A DNA stretch of 56,842 nucleotides. It comes from Nesterenkonia salmonea (GTDB lineage: Bacteria; Actinomycetota; Actinomycetes; Actinomycetales; Micrococcaceae). The position numbers and the translations under genes are program-made. Numbering within the stretch: the stretch's first letter is position 1; the number at the start of each line of letters is the position of its first letter. The notes beneath the pieces were generated by a model that ran no database searches, had not been told where the DNA came from, and worked only from the letters and a program-made list of their open reading frames with translations. This document shows positions 35,375 through 43,919 of the stretch, in pieces. Location: positions 380-57,221 of the forward strand of contig NZ_VAVZ01000001.1 of assembly GCF_005771525.1 (NCBI RefSeq), given 5' to 3'.

Positions 35375-36556
35375 CTAGGACCGGTCGAGGCACTGGCCGG
35401 TGGACACCGTGTCAGTGAAGGCGTCTGGATTGGTCATGGCCTCGCCCGCGGCGTCGACTGTGACGGCGAAGCCCACAGCGTCGCCCTCCAAGGCACGTGC
35501 GAAGACGATTCCGGCGACGTTGCCGTCACGGTCTACCAGCGGCCCGCCGGAGTTCCCGCGCCGCACATCCGCGTTCAGCTGGTAGATCTCCAACTCTGAA
35601 GCCGAGGCACCGTAGATGTTGTTGACCTGTGAAACATCGCGCGCCTGCACCACCGCTGGCCCCGCCACGAACGGTCCACCTGAGGGGTAGCCCATGACGT
35701 ATCCGTCGGCATTGCGGTCCATCGCTCCACCCACCTGGGCCGGCGGGGCGTCCAAGGTGTCCACCGCCAGCAGCGCCAGGTCCTTGGATGTATCAAAATG
35801 CACTACTCGTGCTGTGGCGATCTGCCCGTCGGGCATCTCCACGGAAGGTTCGGAGACTCCCGCCACCACATGCGCATTGGTCATCACCCGATTGGGAGAA
35901 AGTGCCACACCGGAACCAAACTGAGACTGCCCGCACTGCTGCGCCACTCCGGTGATCCGGGCAACTGACTGCGTGGTGGCAGAAGCCGCCTCGGTCAGCT
36001 CCCCGGCAGCAGGGGCGTCCTCCGCCTCGGGAACCAGCAGTTGGGCGATTTCTGGGATGTCGGAGGCCAGAACGTGTGAGCGGACATCGGCGAACATGGA
36101 CTCCACCCGGTCAGGCATCGCCTGGTTGATGCCTTGAAGGACAGCGGACTGCTTCATGTGGTGGTTGACCTGCGGGAATCCCATAGCCTGGACCGAGAAG
36201 CTCAGCGCCGCAATCACCACGAAAGCCACTGCCAGGTTCACCACGGCACCTATCAGTGCGGAGACCGTTCTGATGGTTGGAGAGCGAAACATTCGCTGGA
36301 CCTCTGCGCCAGCAGCTGAACCCAGCGCATGACCTGCCACCACCAGCACGATCGCGCAACCGATCACGGCCACGACCCGCCAGGGTGAGTCAGGCATCCA
36401 CGCGGCCACAAGCGGGATCGAGAAAAAAGCGGCGGTCGCGCCAACCATGAAGCCTGCAGCGCCTCCGACAGTGGCCCAGACTCCGCGAGCGAACCCTGCG
36501 GCCACGAACACGAGCACCACAAACACCAGGATGAGGTCCAGTAAAGTCACGGTCAC
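35375..36556 (-). CDS. MarP-type membrane-anchored serine protease
   Basis: A 393-residue protein: four N-terminal membrane helices of the CvpA type (residues about 5-125), a linker, and a chymotrypsin-like periplasmic protease. The triad is His229 (TNAHVV), Asp259 (SKDLALL) and Ser336 (RRGNSGGPL); a Cys pair (QQCGQ, GQCLD) may form the disulfide known from MarP. MarP in M. tuberculosis protects against acid and activates the RipA hydrolase. GTG start at 36556, directly next to a DtxR-like box and divergent from crp. Confidence 0.9.
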   Translation of the reverse strand: MTVTLLDLILVFVVLVFVAAGFARGVWATVGGAAGFMVGATAAFFSIPLVAAWMPDSPWRVVAVIGCAIVLVVAGHALGSAAGAEVQRMFRSPTIRTVSALIGAVVNLAVAFVVIAALSFSVQAMGFPQVNHHMKQSAVLQGINQAMPDRVESMFADVRSHVLASDIPEIAQLLVPEAEDAPAAGELTEAASATTQSVARITGVAQQCGQSQFGSGVALSPNRVMTNAHVVAGVSEPSVEMPDGQIATARVVHFDTSKDLALLAVDTLDAPPAQVGGAMDRNADGYVMGYPSGGPFVAGPAVVQARDVSQVNNIYGASASELEIYQLNADVRRGNSGGPLVDRDGNVAGIVFARALEGDAVGFAVTVDAAGEAMTNPDAFTDTVSTGQCLDRS

Positions 36557-36575
36557 TTAGGTTAGCCTGACAGGA
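36557..36575. promoter_or_regulatory. DtxR/IdeR-like iron box between marP-type protease and crp
   Basis: TTAGGTTAGCCTGACAGGA matches 15 of 19 positions of the DtxR/IdeR consensus TTAGGTTAGSCTAACCTAA, the first 12 bases without a break. It abuts the protease start codon and lies 66 bases upstream of the crp ATG. An iron-loaded regulator bound here would block the protease promoter. Confidence 0.5.
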
Positions 36576-36640
36576 GTACAACCTGGTAACTTCTAACCCA
36601 AACCTAATGATTATCCACACACCTCACGAATGGAACGGTT

Positions 36641-37318
36641 ATGGATCTCGAAGTGCTACGCCGCGCTCCACTCTTCGCCACGCTCGATGACGATGTCTTC
36701 GTAGCACTCAGCAATAAGCTCGCGGAAGTGGAGCTCTCCCGTGGAGCATCTGTGTTCCACGAAGGCGATCAGGGCGACCAGCTTTATTTCATCGTCTCCG
36801 GCAAGATCAAGCTGGGACGCTCAACCTCCGATGGTCGCGAAAACCTCCTGGCAGTCCTCGGCCCTGGAGAGATCTTCGGCGAGATGGCGCTGTTCAATCC
36901 CGCACCCCGCACCGCAACCGCCACATCAGTTTCCGAGACTCGGCTGGCTGGCCTGAAGCACCAGGATCTCCGTGATCTGATCACTGACAACCCTGAGATT
37001 TCCGTGCAGCTGCTGCAGGCTCTTGCCAAGCGTCTGACGCGCACCAATGAGTCCCTGGCCGACTTGGTCTTCTCCGATGTGCCAGGCCGTGTGGCCAAGG
37101 CTCTGCTGGATCTGGCTGACCGCTTTGGCCGCCCTGCGCCTGACGGCATCCTGGTAGCTCATGAGCTCACTCAGGAGGAGCTGGCCCAGCTGGTGGGCGC
37201 CTCCCGTGAGACCGTCAACAAGGCTTTGGCTGAGTTCGTTCAGCGCGGATGGATGCGCCTGGAAGCTCGCGCGGTCGTCATCTTGGACATTCAGCGAATC
37301 CGCCAGCGCTCCCGGTAG
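36641..37318 (+). CDS. crp: Crp/Fnr-family global regulator (GlxR/Crp type)
   Basis: A 225-residue cAMP receptor protein homologue. The nucleotide-binding domain has FHEGDQGDQLYFIVSGKIKL and the phosphate-binding cassette FGEMALFNPAPRTATATS (residues about 85-105), and the C-terminal winged helix includes LTQEELAQLVGASRETVNKA as recognition helix. It matches mycobacterial Crp (Rv3676) and corynebacterial GlxR in length and motifs. Single gene, divergent from the protease, and convergent with the ATP-grasp cluster across a short GC hairpin. Confidence 0.95.
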   Translation: MDLEVLRRAPLFATLDDDVFVALSNKLAEVELSRGASVFHEGDQGDQLYFIVSGKIKLGRSTSDGRENLLAVLGPGEIFGEMALFNPAPRTATATSVSETRLAGLKHQDLRDLITDNPEISVQLLQALAKRLTRTNESLADLVFSDVPGRVAKALLDLADRFGRPAPDGILVAHELTQEELAQLVGASRETVNKALAEFVQRGWMRLEARAVVILDIQRIRQRSR

Positions 37319-37377
37319 GTTAAGGGGGCGGGGCAGTTCGCCCGCTCAGCCTCGCGTCGGTAGCAGGGTACCTCAAC

Positions 37378-38619
37378 TTACGAGGCGTCGGCCCAAGTGG
37401 CGTTGGCGTACTTCTTGCGGTACCTCACTGCGCGGACGGCCAACCATGCACGCCGCAGCAGTGACGTGTCCCCGCTGTAGTACAGCGGGTTCCTGACCTT
37501 TTTCTGCCGAATCATGCGGGCGACGTCGTCGCGGACTCCTGGGGCTGTGACGTACTTGCGCAGGATGTATTGCGGCACCACGGTGAAGAGCACGTCCTTG
37601 TCCACGAACGCGCACTCTCCGGGCTCGCGCCGCTTCCCGTGGATCAGGTCCTCCACGAGATATCCGGCGAGGTTGTGTCCCTGGGCTGTGGCGTACCAGC
37701 TGGAGCGCCCCTGCCGGACGTTGACCTCAAGTACCTTGAACGCCTGATCCCGGGAATCGTATTTGATGTCAAAGTTGGCGATCCCGGTGTACCCGATGGC
37801 CTCAAGGAACTCTTTGAGCTGTGTCATGACTTCTCGGTTGAACCGAGAGATGATCGCCGTGTAGTTGCCGATTGCAGAGGCTTCATGTTCCTGGAGCAGC
37901 ACCTGGCCGAAGTTCACGAACTCAGCGCGGCCTTCGGTGTTGAGGTAGAGCACCGAGTCCCAGATGAACGTGTCGTCGCCGGGGATGAAGTCTTGGATGA
38001 TCAGCGTGCCACGGTAGCCGGAGTCGCTGATACGGGCGACGACGCTGGCCACCTCTTCTGCGGAGTTGAGCCGGTAGACCTTCTCCTGCCCGGGGAACTT
38101 ATTGCGGTAGTACTCCACGCTGTTGCCTGGTTTGAGGATCACTGGGTATCGGGTGATCGTCTCCTGGAGCTCCTCAACAGGGTCCCCCACATGGTGAATG
38201 TGAGTCTCAGGGATCTCTAGGCCGTGCTGCTGCGCCAGGGGGTAGAAAGCGTCCTTGACGTGAAGGGCGTTCAGCAGGTCCTCGGTGGGGTAGTTAAACC
38301 TGTAGAGGTCCTTCAACTGGTCGGCATTTTCTATGATCAAACGCACGTAGTGATCACTGGTGCCCACCAGCAGCAGCGGAAGGCCTTCGCGTCGCAGGCT
38401 CTGCGCATAGTCACGCAGGGCAGGGACGAACACTTCAGGCTTGTCGAGGTCCTCGACGAAGGTAGTGCTGGAGATGATCGAGGAGTAGTGCGTGAAGCCC
38501 AACTGCACTTTCCCCACCACATGCGGCTTCACACCGTAGGCCTCATGGAAGGAGGCCGCCATATGGTACGCGTTGAGGTCTGTCCCGATAATGACCGGGA
38601 GGAAGTCGTGTTCAGCCAA
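37378..38619 (-). CDS. ATP-grasp ligase A, D-aspartate-ligase-like
   Basis: A 413-residue ATP-grasp enzyme resembling the D-aspartate ligase (Aslfm) that adds D-Asp to the lysine of the peptidoglycan precursor in Enterococcus. Family landmarks: PVIIGTDLNAYHMAASFHEAYG at the N-terminus, YPVILKPGNSVEYY, IIQDFIPGDDTFIWD, YTGIANFDIKYDSRD and the metal/phosphate motif LEVNVRQGRSSWY. Cytoplasmic. Last gene of a leftward cluster, overlapping ridA by 8 bases. It is a paralogue of ligase B at 39259. Acting on a different carboxylate/amine pair remains possible. Confidence 0.75.
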   Translation of the reverse strand: MAEHDFLPVIIGTDLNAYHMAASFHEAYGVKPHVVGKVQLGFTHYSSIISSTTFVEDLDKPEVFVPALRDYAQSLRREGLPLLLVGTSDHYVRLIIENADQLKDLYRFNYPTEDLLNALHVKDAFYPLAQQHGLEIPETHIHHVGDPVEELQETITRYPVILKPGNSVEYYRNKFPGQEKVYRLNSAEEVASVVARISDSGYRGTLIIQDFIPGDDTFIWDSVLYLNTEGRAEFVNFGQVLLQEHEASAIGNYTAIISRFNREVMTQLKEFLEAIGYTGIANFDIKYDSRDQAFKVLEVNVRQGRSSWYATAQGHNLAGYLVEDLIHGKRREPGECAFVDKDVLFTVVPQYILRKYVTAPGVRDDVARMIRQKKVRNPLYYSGDTSLLRRAWLAVRAVRYRKKYANATWADAS

Positions 38620-39070
38620 TGTGTGCGATCAGGTCCACTTCGACAGGTGTGTTCAGCGGCAGCACCGGAACCCCTACAGCACTGCGGGCGTGGACCCCTG
38701 CTTCGCCGAATGCTTGGCCCAGAATCTCAGACGCGCCGTTGATTACCTGAGGTTGACCGGTGAAGTCCGGGGCGGACGCCACGAACCCGCCTACTTTCGC
38801 AATCCGGACAATGCTGTCCAGGTCCACGACGGTTTTCAATGCAGCAATAAGGTTCAGGCCGCACTGTTTGGCCAGCTCGTAGGCCTGCTCTGGAGTGACC
38901 TCAGCGCCGACTTTGCCTTCGGCTGGGAGCTCACCGCCCACTAGGGGCAGTTGCCCGGAGACGTAGACAACCTTGTCGACGACGACCGCAGGCTGATAGT
39001 CAGCCACAGGCGGCACCACCTGGGGGACGGTGAGGCCCAGCGCGGAAAGACGTTCTTCTACCGTGGACAT
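38612..39070 (-). CDS. ridA: RidA-family protein (reactive imine/enamine deaminase)
   Basis: A 152-residue YjgF/YER057c/UK114 protein. Such proteins hydrolyse reactive enamine/imine intermediates from PLP enzymes and amino acid oxidases. VVYVSGQLPLVGGELP, IVRIAKVGGFVASAPDF and RSAVGVPVLPLNTPVEVDLIA are characteristic of the longer actinobacterial branch (Rv3678c type), where the canonical catalytic Arg near the C-terminus is replaced by Val/Leu residues. ATG 39070 has GGAG six bases upstream; the open frame begins earlier. It sits between DUF4177 and ligase A. Confidence 0.9.
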   Translation of the reverse strand: MSTVEERLSALGLTVPQVVPPVADYQPAVVVDKVVYVSGQLPLVGGELPAEGKVGAEVTPEQAYELAKQCGLNLIAALKTVVDLDSIVRIAKVGGFVASAPDFTGQPQVINGASEILGQAFGEAGVHARSAVGVPVLPLNTPVEVDLIAHIG

Positions 39071-39084
39071 TGCCGTCTCCTGAT

Positions 39085-39249
39085 CTACTGTTTGGGTCGC
39101 TTCAGGTATGCCACCGGGGCGTTGCCGTCCGGCCCAGGAAGAACTGTGACCAGTTCCCAGCCGTCGTCTCCCCACTGGTCAAGGATGCCCTTGGTGTTGT
39201 GAATAATGAGCGGAATAGTGGCGTACTCCCACTGTGTCATTTCAGCCAT
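39085..39249 (-). CDS. DUF4177-family microprotein
   Basis: A 54-residue protein: MAEMTQWEYATIPLI, then GILDQWGDDGWELVTVLPGP and a basic end AYLKRPKQ. The WEY...L..WG.DGWELV pattern is that of DUF4177 proteins, which in actinobacteria are usually encoded directly upstream of ridA near crp. It starts at ATG 39249 (or 39240), 9 bases after the ligase B stop, and ends 14 bases before the ridA start. Function unknown. Confidence 0.8.
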   Translation of the reverse strand: MAEMTQWEYATIPLIIHNTKGILDQWGDDGWELVTVLPGPDGNAPVAYLKRPKQ

Positions 39250-39258
39250 AGCCTCAGC

Positions 39259-40515
39259 CTAACTCAGACCGTCTCTCCACGTGGAGGCCGCGTACTTCTT
39301 TCCTTGACGGAAGTGCCGGCCGGCCAGGTAGGCGAGGCGTTTCGGTGAGCGGTCTGCCCGGTACCACAGGGGGTTGGTGGCTTTGCCCTGTTTGATGAGC
39401 CGGTTCACTTCACTGCGCACTTCTGGGTTGGTGACGTATTTGCGCAGGATGTAGCGCGGGGCCACGTGGAACAGCGCATCTCCCTCAGCCAGGGTCAGTT
39501 TTTTGCGCTGCCCGTATACGAGGTCGTCGACGAGGTATTTCATCACTGGGTGACCCAGGAGGGCGGTGTAGTAGCTGGATCGGCCGGGGCGGGCGTTGAT
39601 CTCCATGACCTTGTACTTGCGGTCGCGGGGGTCGAATTTGATGTCCACATTGGCCACACCGGTGTAGCCGACCGCTTCGAGGAAGTTCTTGTAGGTGAGC
39701 ATCAGAGATTCGTCGTACCGGGAGAGGATGGCGGTGTATGAGCCCACCAGGTGTGATTCGTGTTCCTGCAGAGCGACCCGACCCAAAGTCACCAACTCAC
39801 AGGTGCCCTCGGTGTTCACGTAGAGGACGGAGTCCCAAATATTGGTGTCGTCTCCGGGGATGAACTCTTGGATGATGAGTGCCCCGCGGTAATCGGAGGC
39901 TTCCACTGCGGCAACCACATCGGCGACCTCTTTGACGGTGGTGAGCCGGTAGACCTTCTTATGGCCAGCGATCTTGTGCTGGTTCATCCACCACTGGTTG
40001 GGGTTCGCCGGTTTGATGATGACCGGGAAGCGGTCCACTTCAAGCTCGAACGGTTCACCAATCTGGTGCACCTGAGTTTCCGGGATGTCCACTCCGTGTT
40101 CGGCAGCCATCTCGTAGAATCGCTGTTTGTCCATAAATTTCTGACGCACTGGCTCAGCTGGGGTGTTCATCAGGTAGTGCTCGGCAAGCACCTCCCGGTG
40201 GCGGCTGACCAGCTCCACGTAGATGTCAGTGCTGGGCACCAACAGCAGGGGCACCTGGTAGTCGGCACTGAGTTGCCGGGCCCGATCGGTGAGGATTCGG
40301 ACGAAGGCGTCGTCGTCGGTGATGTCCTCATGGAGTTCCATCGCCAGGATGGTGCTGTCCCATGTGAAGCCAAGTTTGATTTTCCCGATCATCAGCGGCT
40401 TGACGCCGTAGGTCTCGTGGAAGCTCCGGGCATGGGTGTAGCCGTGGATATTTGTGCCGAGGATGACCGGGAGGAACCCGGCCCTCTGGGCGGCCTGAAC
40501 ATCGTGTGAAGTCAC
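39259..40515 (-). CDS. ATP-grasp ligase B, D-aspartate-ligase-like paralogue
   Basis: A 418-residue paralogue of ligase A, collinear over the full length: FLPVILGTNIHGYTHARSFHETYG, FPVIIKPANPNQWWMN, IIQEFIPGDDTNIWDSVLY, YTGVANVDIKFDPRD, MEINARPGRSSYY. The putative substrate loop differs (NPNQWW against NSVEYY in A), as does the metal motif (NARPGRSS against NVRQGRSS), so different substrates are likely. GTG start with GAGG upstream. First gene of the leftward cluster B-DUF4177-ridA-A and divergent from the PBP gene. Confidence 0.75.
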   Translation of the reverse strand: MTSHDVQAAQRAGFLPVILGTNIHGYTHARSFHETYGVKPLMIGKIKLGFTWDSTILAMELHEDITDDDAFVRILTDRARQLSADYQVPLLLVPSTDIYVELVSRHREVLAEHYLMNTPAEPVRQKFMDKQRFYEMAAEHGVDIPETQVHQIGEPFELEVDRFPVIIKPANPNQWWMNQHKIAGHKKVYRLTTVKEVADVVAAVEASDYRGALIIQEFIPGDDTNIWDSVLYVNTEGTCELVTLGRVALQEHESHLVGSYTAILSRYDESLMLTYKNFLEAVGYTGVANVDIKFDPRDRKYKVMEINARPGRSSYYTALLGHPVMKYLVDDLVYGQRKKLTLAEGDALFHVAPRYILRKYVTNPEVRSEVNRLIKQGKATNPLWYRADRSPKRLAYLAGRHFRQGKKYAASTWRDGLS

Positions 40516-40674
40516 CGCCTCATGCTAACGGACTGCGCGGCTTCTGCTGATCGGCTGGGGCGAATCGCCGCAGTACCAGGTAGGCCGTTGCGATTCAGCC
40601 CCAGGTGACGGGCGTTCAGGTGAGGCTTGAGCCCTTACCGGGCGCGGTTTGACTGTCCCGATATCATATAGATC

Positions 40675-42924
40675 ATGGCTTCCCGCAAATCCCCTCTTTT
40701 TGACACGGCTACCACCGTGGGCAAAATCATGTCCTTCCTGGGTGTCAGCGCACTCTGTGGCCTTCTAGCAGCCGGTCTCGTCTTCCCCCTCGCAGCCACT
40801 GGTGGTGCCGCTGCATCAGCCGGAGGCGACATCCTCCACGAGGTCCCCGCGGAGCTTCAAGAGGAGCCACTGTCGACTCCTTCGCATATGTACGCCAGCG
40901 ATGGGGAGACACTCATCGCCACGTTCTACGCGGAGAATCGTGTGCCTGTTGACCTTGAAGACGTCTCACAGGAAATGAAGGACGCGATCATCGCCATTGA
41001 GGACGAGCGCTTCTACGACCACGGGGGCGTAGACGCGCAGGGCGTGGCACGCGCCGCAGTCCACAACTTCACTGCTTCTACTCAGCAGGGCGCCTCCACG
41101 CTTACCATGCAGTACGTCAACAATGTGCTGAACAACGCTGCGGTGGTTTCCGGTGAGGGTAACTTCTTGGCCGCGGGCATCCAGGAGAAGACATACGCCG
41201 ATAAATTGCGGGAAATGAAGCTTGCCGTCCAGGTCGAGCAGGAAATGACCAAGGACGAGATCCTCGAGGGCTACCTCAACATCGTGATGCTGGGCGGCCG
41301 AAACTACGGTGTGGAGGCCGCTGCGCAGTTCTACTGGGGCGTGTCCGCCTCAGAGCTGGATTACCAGCAGGCAGCCACATTGGCCGGGCTCGTTCAGGCT
41401 CCCAACTTCTACCGTCCGGACATCCAAGACAACGTGGAGCGTGCTGAAACTCGCCGCAACACGGTGCTGCGGAACATGTTGATCCACGACTTCATCACCG
41501 ACGATGAGTACGAGGAAGCGATAGCAATCGATCTCGGTGAAAGTTTGGAGATTCAGTCTAGCGAGGTCGGCTGTATCGCCGCTGAGTTCGGAGAGTACTT
41601 CTGCGACTACGCCATTCACGACTTCACACAAAATGAGGCATTCGGCGAAGATGAGCAGGAACGCGCAGAACTTCTGGCCCGTGGGGGTCTCCGGATTGTC
41701 ACGACGCTTGATCCGGATATGCAGCGCCAGGCCGAGGAAACCGTGATGGATCACCAGCCACGGGGCACCGAAGCAGCCGCGCTGCTCAACTCCATGGACC
41801 CAGAGACGGGCAACATCCTCGCGATGGCCCAGTCCACCACTTACGATCCGAACGACGAGAGTGACGACTGGAACTCCACGTCCCTCAATATGAATGCCGG
41901 CTCTTCACACGGCGGCAGCAACGGTTTCCAGGGGGGCTCCATCCTCAAACCGTTTGTTGCAGCAGCTTGGGTAGAAGAGGGCAATGACATGGACGACCGC
42001 GTCGACGCCGACCAAACTGAGTACGAATATGGCGAGCGGTGGCAGGCCAGTTGCATGCCTGGTGGTTCCGTGACGCTCCTGCAGGGTGAGGGCGATGAAG
42101 ACGTCTACTCAATCTCCAACGTGTTGGATGACACCGAACGTGAAATGACCGTGGACTGGGGCCTGTTCCACTCGATCAACACTGCCACAATGGCTACCGC
42201 GAACGACATGGATCTGTGCGCCATTACCGACCTCACAGATCGCCTCGGCATCCAAGGAACCAGCGAAGGCACTGAGCTTGGTCCGCTTCGCCCTGACACG
42301 CCTTCATTCGTTCTGGGGGCCGTCTCTGTGACCCCGCTGGTGATGAACCGTGCTTATGCGGCCTTCGCCAATGACGGAACCATCTGCACCCCTCGGTCAA
42401 TCCTCGAGGTCACTGACGCTCATGGCAACGAGTACGACCTGCCTGAGGCGGACTGCGAGGAGGTCGTTGACCCTGATGTCGTGGCACAGGTCAACGACAC
42501 GATGATCAACATTGCTGAGCAGAACCTCTACGTCGGCGAACGTGACGGTGACGCACCCTTCCCCATGGCTGGGAAGACGGGTACTAACCACACGGCCTCT
42601 GGCATGTCTTTCCAGGGTTACACCGAGGGTGTAGCCACCAGCGCCTATGTCACCAGGATCAACGACAACAGCTCACTGTGGTCTAACGGCAACGTGCCTG
42701 ACGAGACGTACGCCGGTACCATCGCCTTCCCGCTCTGGTACGACTACATGCGTGAAGTTGCACCCACTCGGGCCACTGGTGACTTCCCGGAGGCCAGGAA
42801 CTCTCCTTTCAATGAGCGGCGCTCCGGATATGGCGGTCGCTACGCGATGTCCGAGCTGGGCTCAGGCAGCGGAAGCAGCTCCAGCGACGACGACGATAAC
42901 GGCGACAACGACGATGACGACTGA
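40675..42924 (+). CDS. Class A penicillin-binding protein (transglycosylase/transpeptidase)
   Basis: A 749-residue bifunctional cell-wall synthase anchored by one N-terminal helix. The GT51 glycosyltransferase domain has IIAIEDERFYDHGGVDAQG and GASTLTMQYVNN, with the second Glu in GYLNIVMLG. The transpeptidase domain has the SxxK motif as GGSILKPF, the SxN motif in HSINTATM, and KTG in MAGKTGTNHTASG. The C-terminus is low-complexity Ser/Asp, with no PASTA domain. It corresponds to mycobacterial PonA2 by position. The metallophosphoesterase follows. Confidence 0.95.
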   Translation: MASRKSPLFDTATTVGKIMSFLGVSALCGLLAAGLVFPLAATGGAAASAGGDILHEVPAELQEEPLSTPSHMYASDGETLIATFYAENRVPVDLEDVSQEMKDAIIAIEDERFYDHGGVDAQGVARAAVHNFTASTQQGASTLTMQYVNNVLNNAAVVSGEGNFLAAGIQEKTYADKLREMKLAVQVEQEMTKDEILEGYLNIVMLGGRNYGVEAAAQFYWGVSASELDYQQAATLAGLVQAPNFYRPDIQDNVERAETRRNTVLRNMLIHDFITDDEYEEAIAIDLGESLEIQSSEVGCIAAEFGEYFCDYAIHDFTQNEAFGEDEQERAELLARGGLRIVTTLDPDMQRQAEETVMDHQPRGTEAAALLNSMDPETGNILAMAQSTTYDPNDESDDWNSTSLNMNAGSSHGGSNGFQGGSILKPFVAAAWVEEGNDMDDRVDADQTEYEYGERWQASCMPGGSVTLLQGEGDEDVYSISNVLDDTEREMTVDWGLFHSINTATMATANDMDLCAITDLTDRLGIQGTSEGTELGPLRPDTPSFVLGAVSVTPLVMNRAYAAFANDGTICTPRSILEVTDAHGNEYDLPEADCEEVVDPDVVAQVNDTMINIAEQNLYVGERDGDAPFPMAGKTGTNHTASGMSFQGYTEGVATSAYVTRINDNSSLWSNGNVPDETYAGTIAFPLWYDYMREVAPTRATGDFPEARNSPFNERRSGYGGRYAMSELGSGSGSSSSDDDDNGDNDDDD

Positions 42925-42965
42925 TCCTGCCCACCAGGCAGGACCGGTGGTGAGGGCGAGGACTC

Positions 42966-43871
42966 TTGATTCGTAGTCTCGGTGCCGCGGCAGGAGTCCT
43001 CGGAGCTGCGGGACTGGGCACGCTCATCTACGCCAACCGGGTGGAGCTCAACCGTTTTACTCTCCGGCAGGCCGAGGTGACGGTTCCGGGATTCGACGGG
43101 CAGCTGCGCCTGCTGCACATATCGGATATCCACTATGTTCCGGGCCAGTGGCAGAAGTACGACTGGCTGCAGAAACTCGCCACCCTTGAGCCTGATCTTG
43201 TGGTCAACACGGGGGACAACCTCTCCGACCGGCGCGCAATTCGGGAAGTCCTCAGTGCGTTGGAACCTCTCTTGGACGTGCCCGGCTGCTTCGTGCCGGG
43301 GTCCAACGACTACTACGCCCCGCGGTTGAAGAACCCGCTGAAGTACTTCACCGGGCCCTCCACGCTTCACCCGAATGCGAAGACTCTGCCCACCGAGGAG
43401 CTCTTCGGAGCATTCGAGGCCGCCGGCTGGGCCAATCTGACCAACGCCCACACCGCAGCGAGGATCGCCGGACTGGACCTGGAATTCTCCGGCGTTGATG
43501 ATCCGCATCTGGAGCTCGACGAGTTCACCGGCTGGCCCAATACTGAACCACAACTGCGGATCGGTGTTGCCCACGCCCCCCAAAGGCGGGTCCTGGAGAC
43601 ATTCGCCGATTCAGGTGCAGACCTTGTGCTGGCCGGACACACTCACGGTGGCCAGGTCTGCCTTCCGTCCCTCGGAAAGGGCAGCGGCCGGGCCCTGGTC
43701 ACCAACTGCGACCTCCCCGCCCGGCACGCACAAGGGCTGCACACTCTTCGCCGTTCAGACGGAGGACGCACCCACGTTCACGTCTCAGCAGGCCTCGGAA
43801 CTTCCGCCAAGGCCCCCGTCCGCCTCTTCTGTCCTCCTGAGGCAACGCTGCTCACCATTCAGGGCGGCTGA
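42966..43871 (+). CDS. Metallophosphoesterase
   Basis: A 301-residue calcineurin-like phosphoesterase tethered by an N-terminal hydrophobic helix (AAAGVLGAAGLGTLIYA). The dimetal motifs are in order: HISDIHYVPG, VVNTGDNLSD, PGSNDYY (GNHE variant), GVAHAPQR and LAGHTHGGQV. Rv3683 is the counterpart downstream of ponA2. Substrate unknown; a cell-envelope phosphoester is plausible. TTG start at 42966 preceded by GAGG; 41 bases after the PBP stop, so likely cotranscribed. Confidence 0.9.
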   Translation: MIRSLGAAAGVLGAAGLGTLIYANRVELNRFTLRQAEVTVPGFDGQLRLLHISDIHYVPGQWQKYDWLQKLATLEPDLVVNTGDNLSDRRAIREVLSALEPLLDVPGCFVPGSNDYYAPRLKNPLKYFTGPSTLHPNAKTLPTEELFGAFEAAGWANLTNAHTAARIAGLDLEFSGVDDPHLELDEFTGWPNTEPQLRIGVAHAPQRRVLETFADSGADLVLAGHTHGGQVCLPSLGKGSGRALVTNCDLPARHAQGLHTLRRSDGGRTHVHVSAGLGTSAKAPVRLFCPPEATLLTIQGG

Positions 43872-43881
43872 ACTCGACCGT

Positions 43882-43910
43882 TTGGTCATCCCGACCAATA
43901 GGAGTAAAGT
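43882..43910 (+). promoter_or_regulatory. Promoter with embedded palindrome for the heterodimeric ABC exporter
   Basis: TTGGTC (43882-43887), 17-base spacer, TAAAGT (43905-43910) forms a promoter whose start point would be only two or three bases before the ATG at 43920. TTGGTC and GACCAA (43893-43898) make an inverted repeat with a 5-base centre that covers the -35, a likely repressor site. Confidence 0.45.
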
Positions 43911-43919
43911 AGTTGCGGC

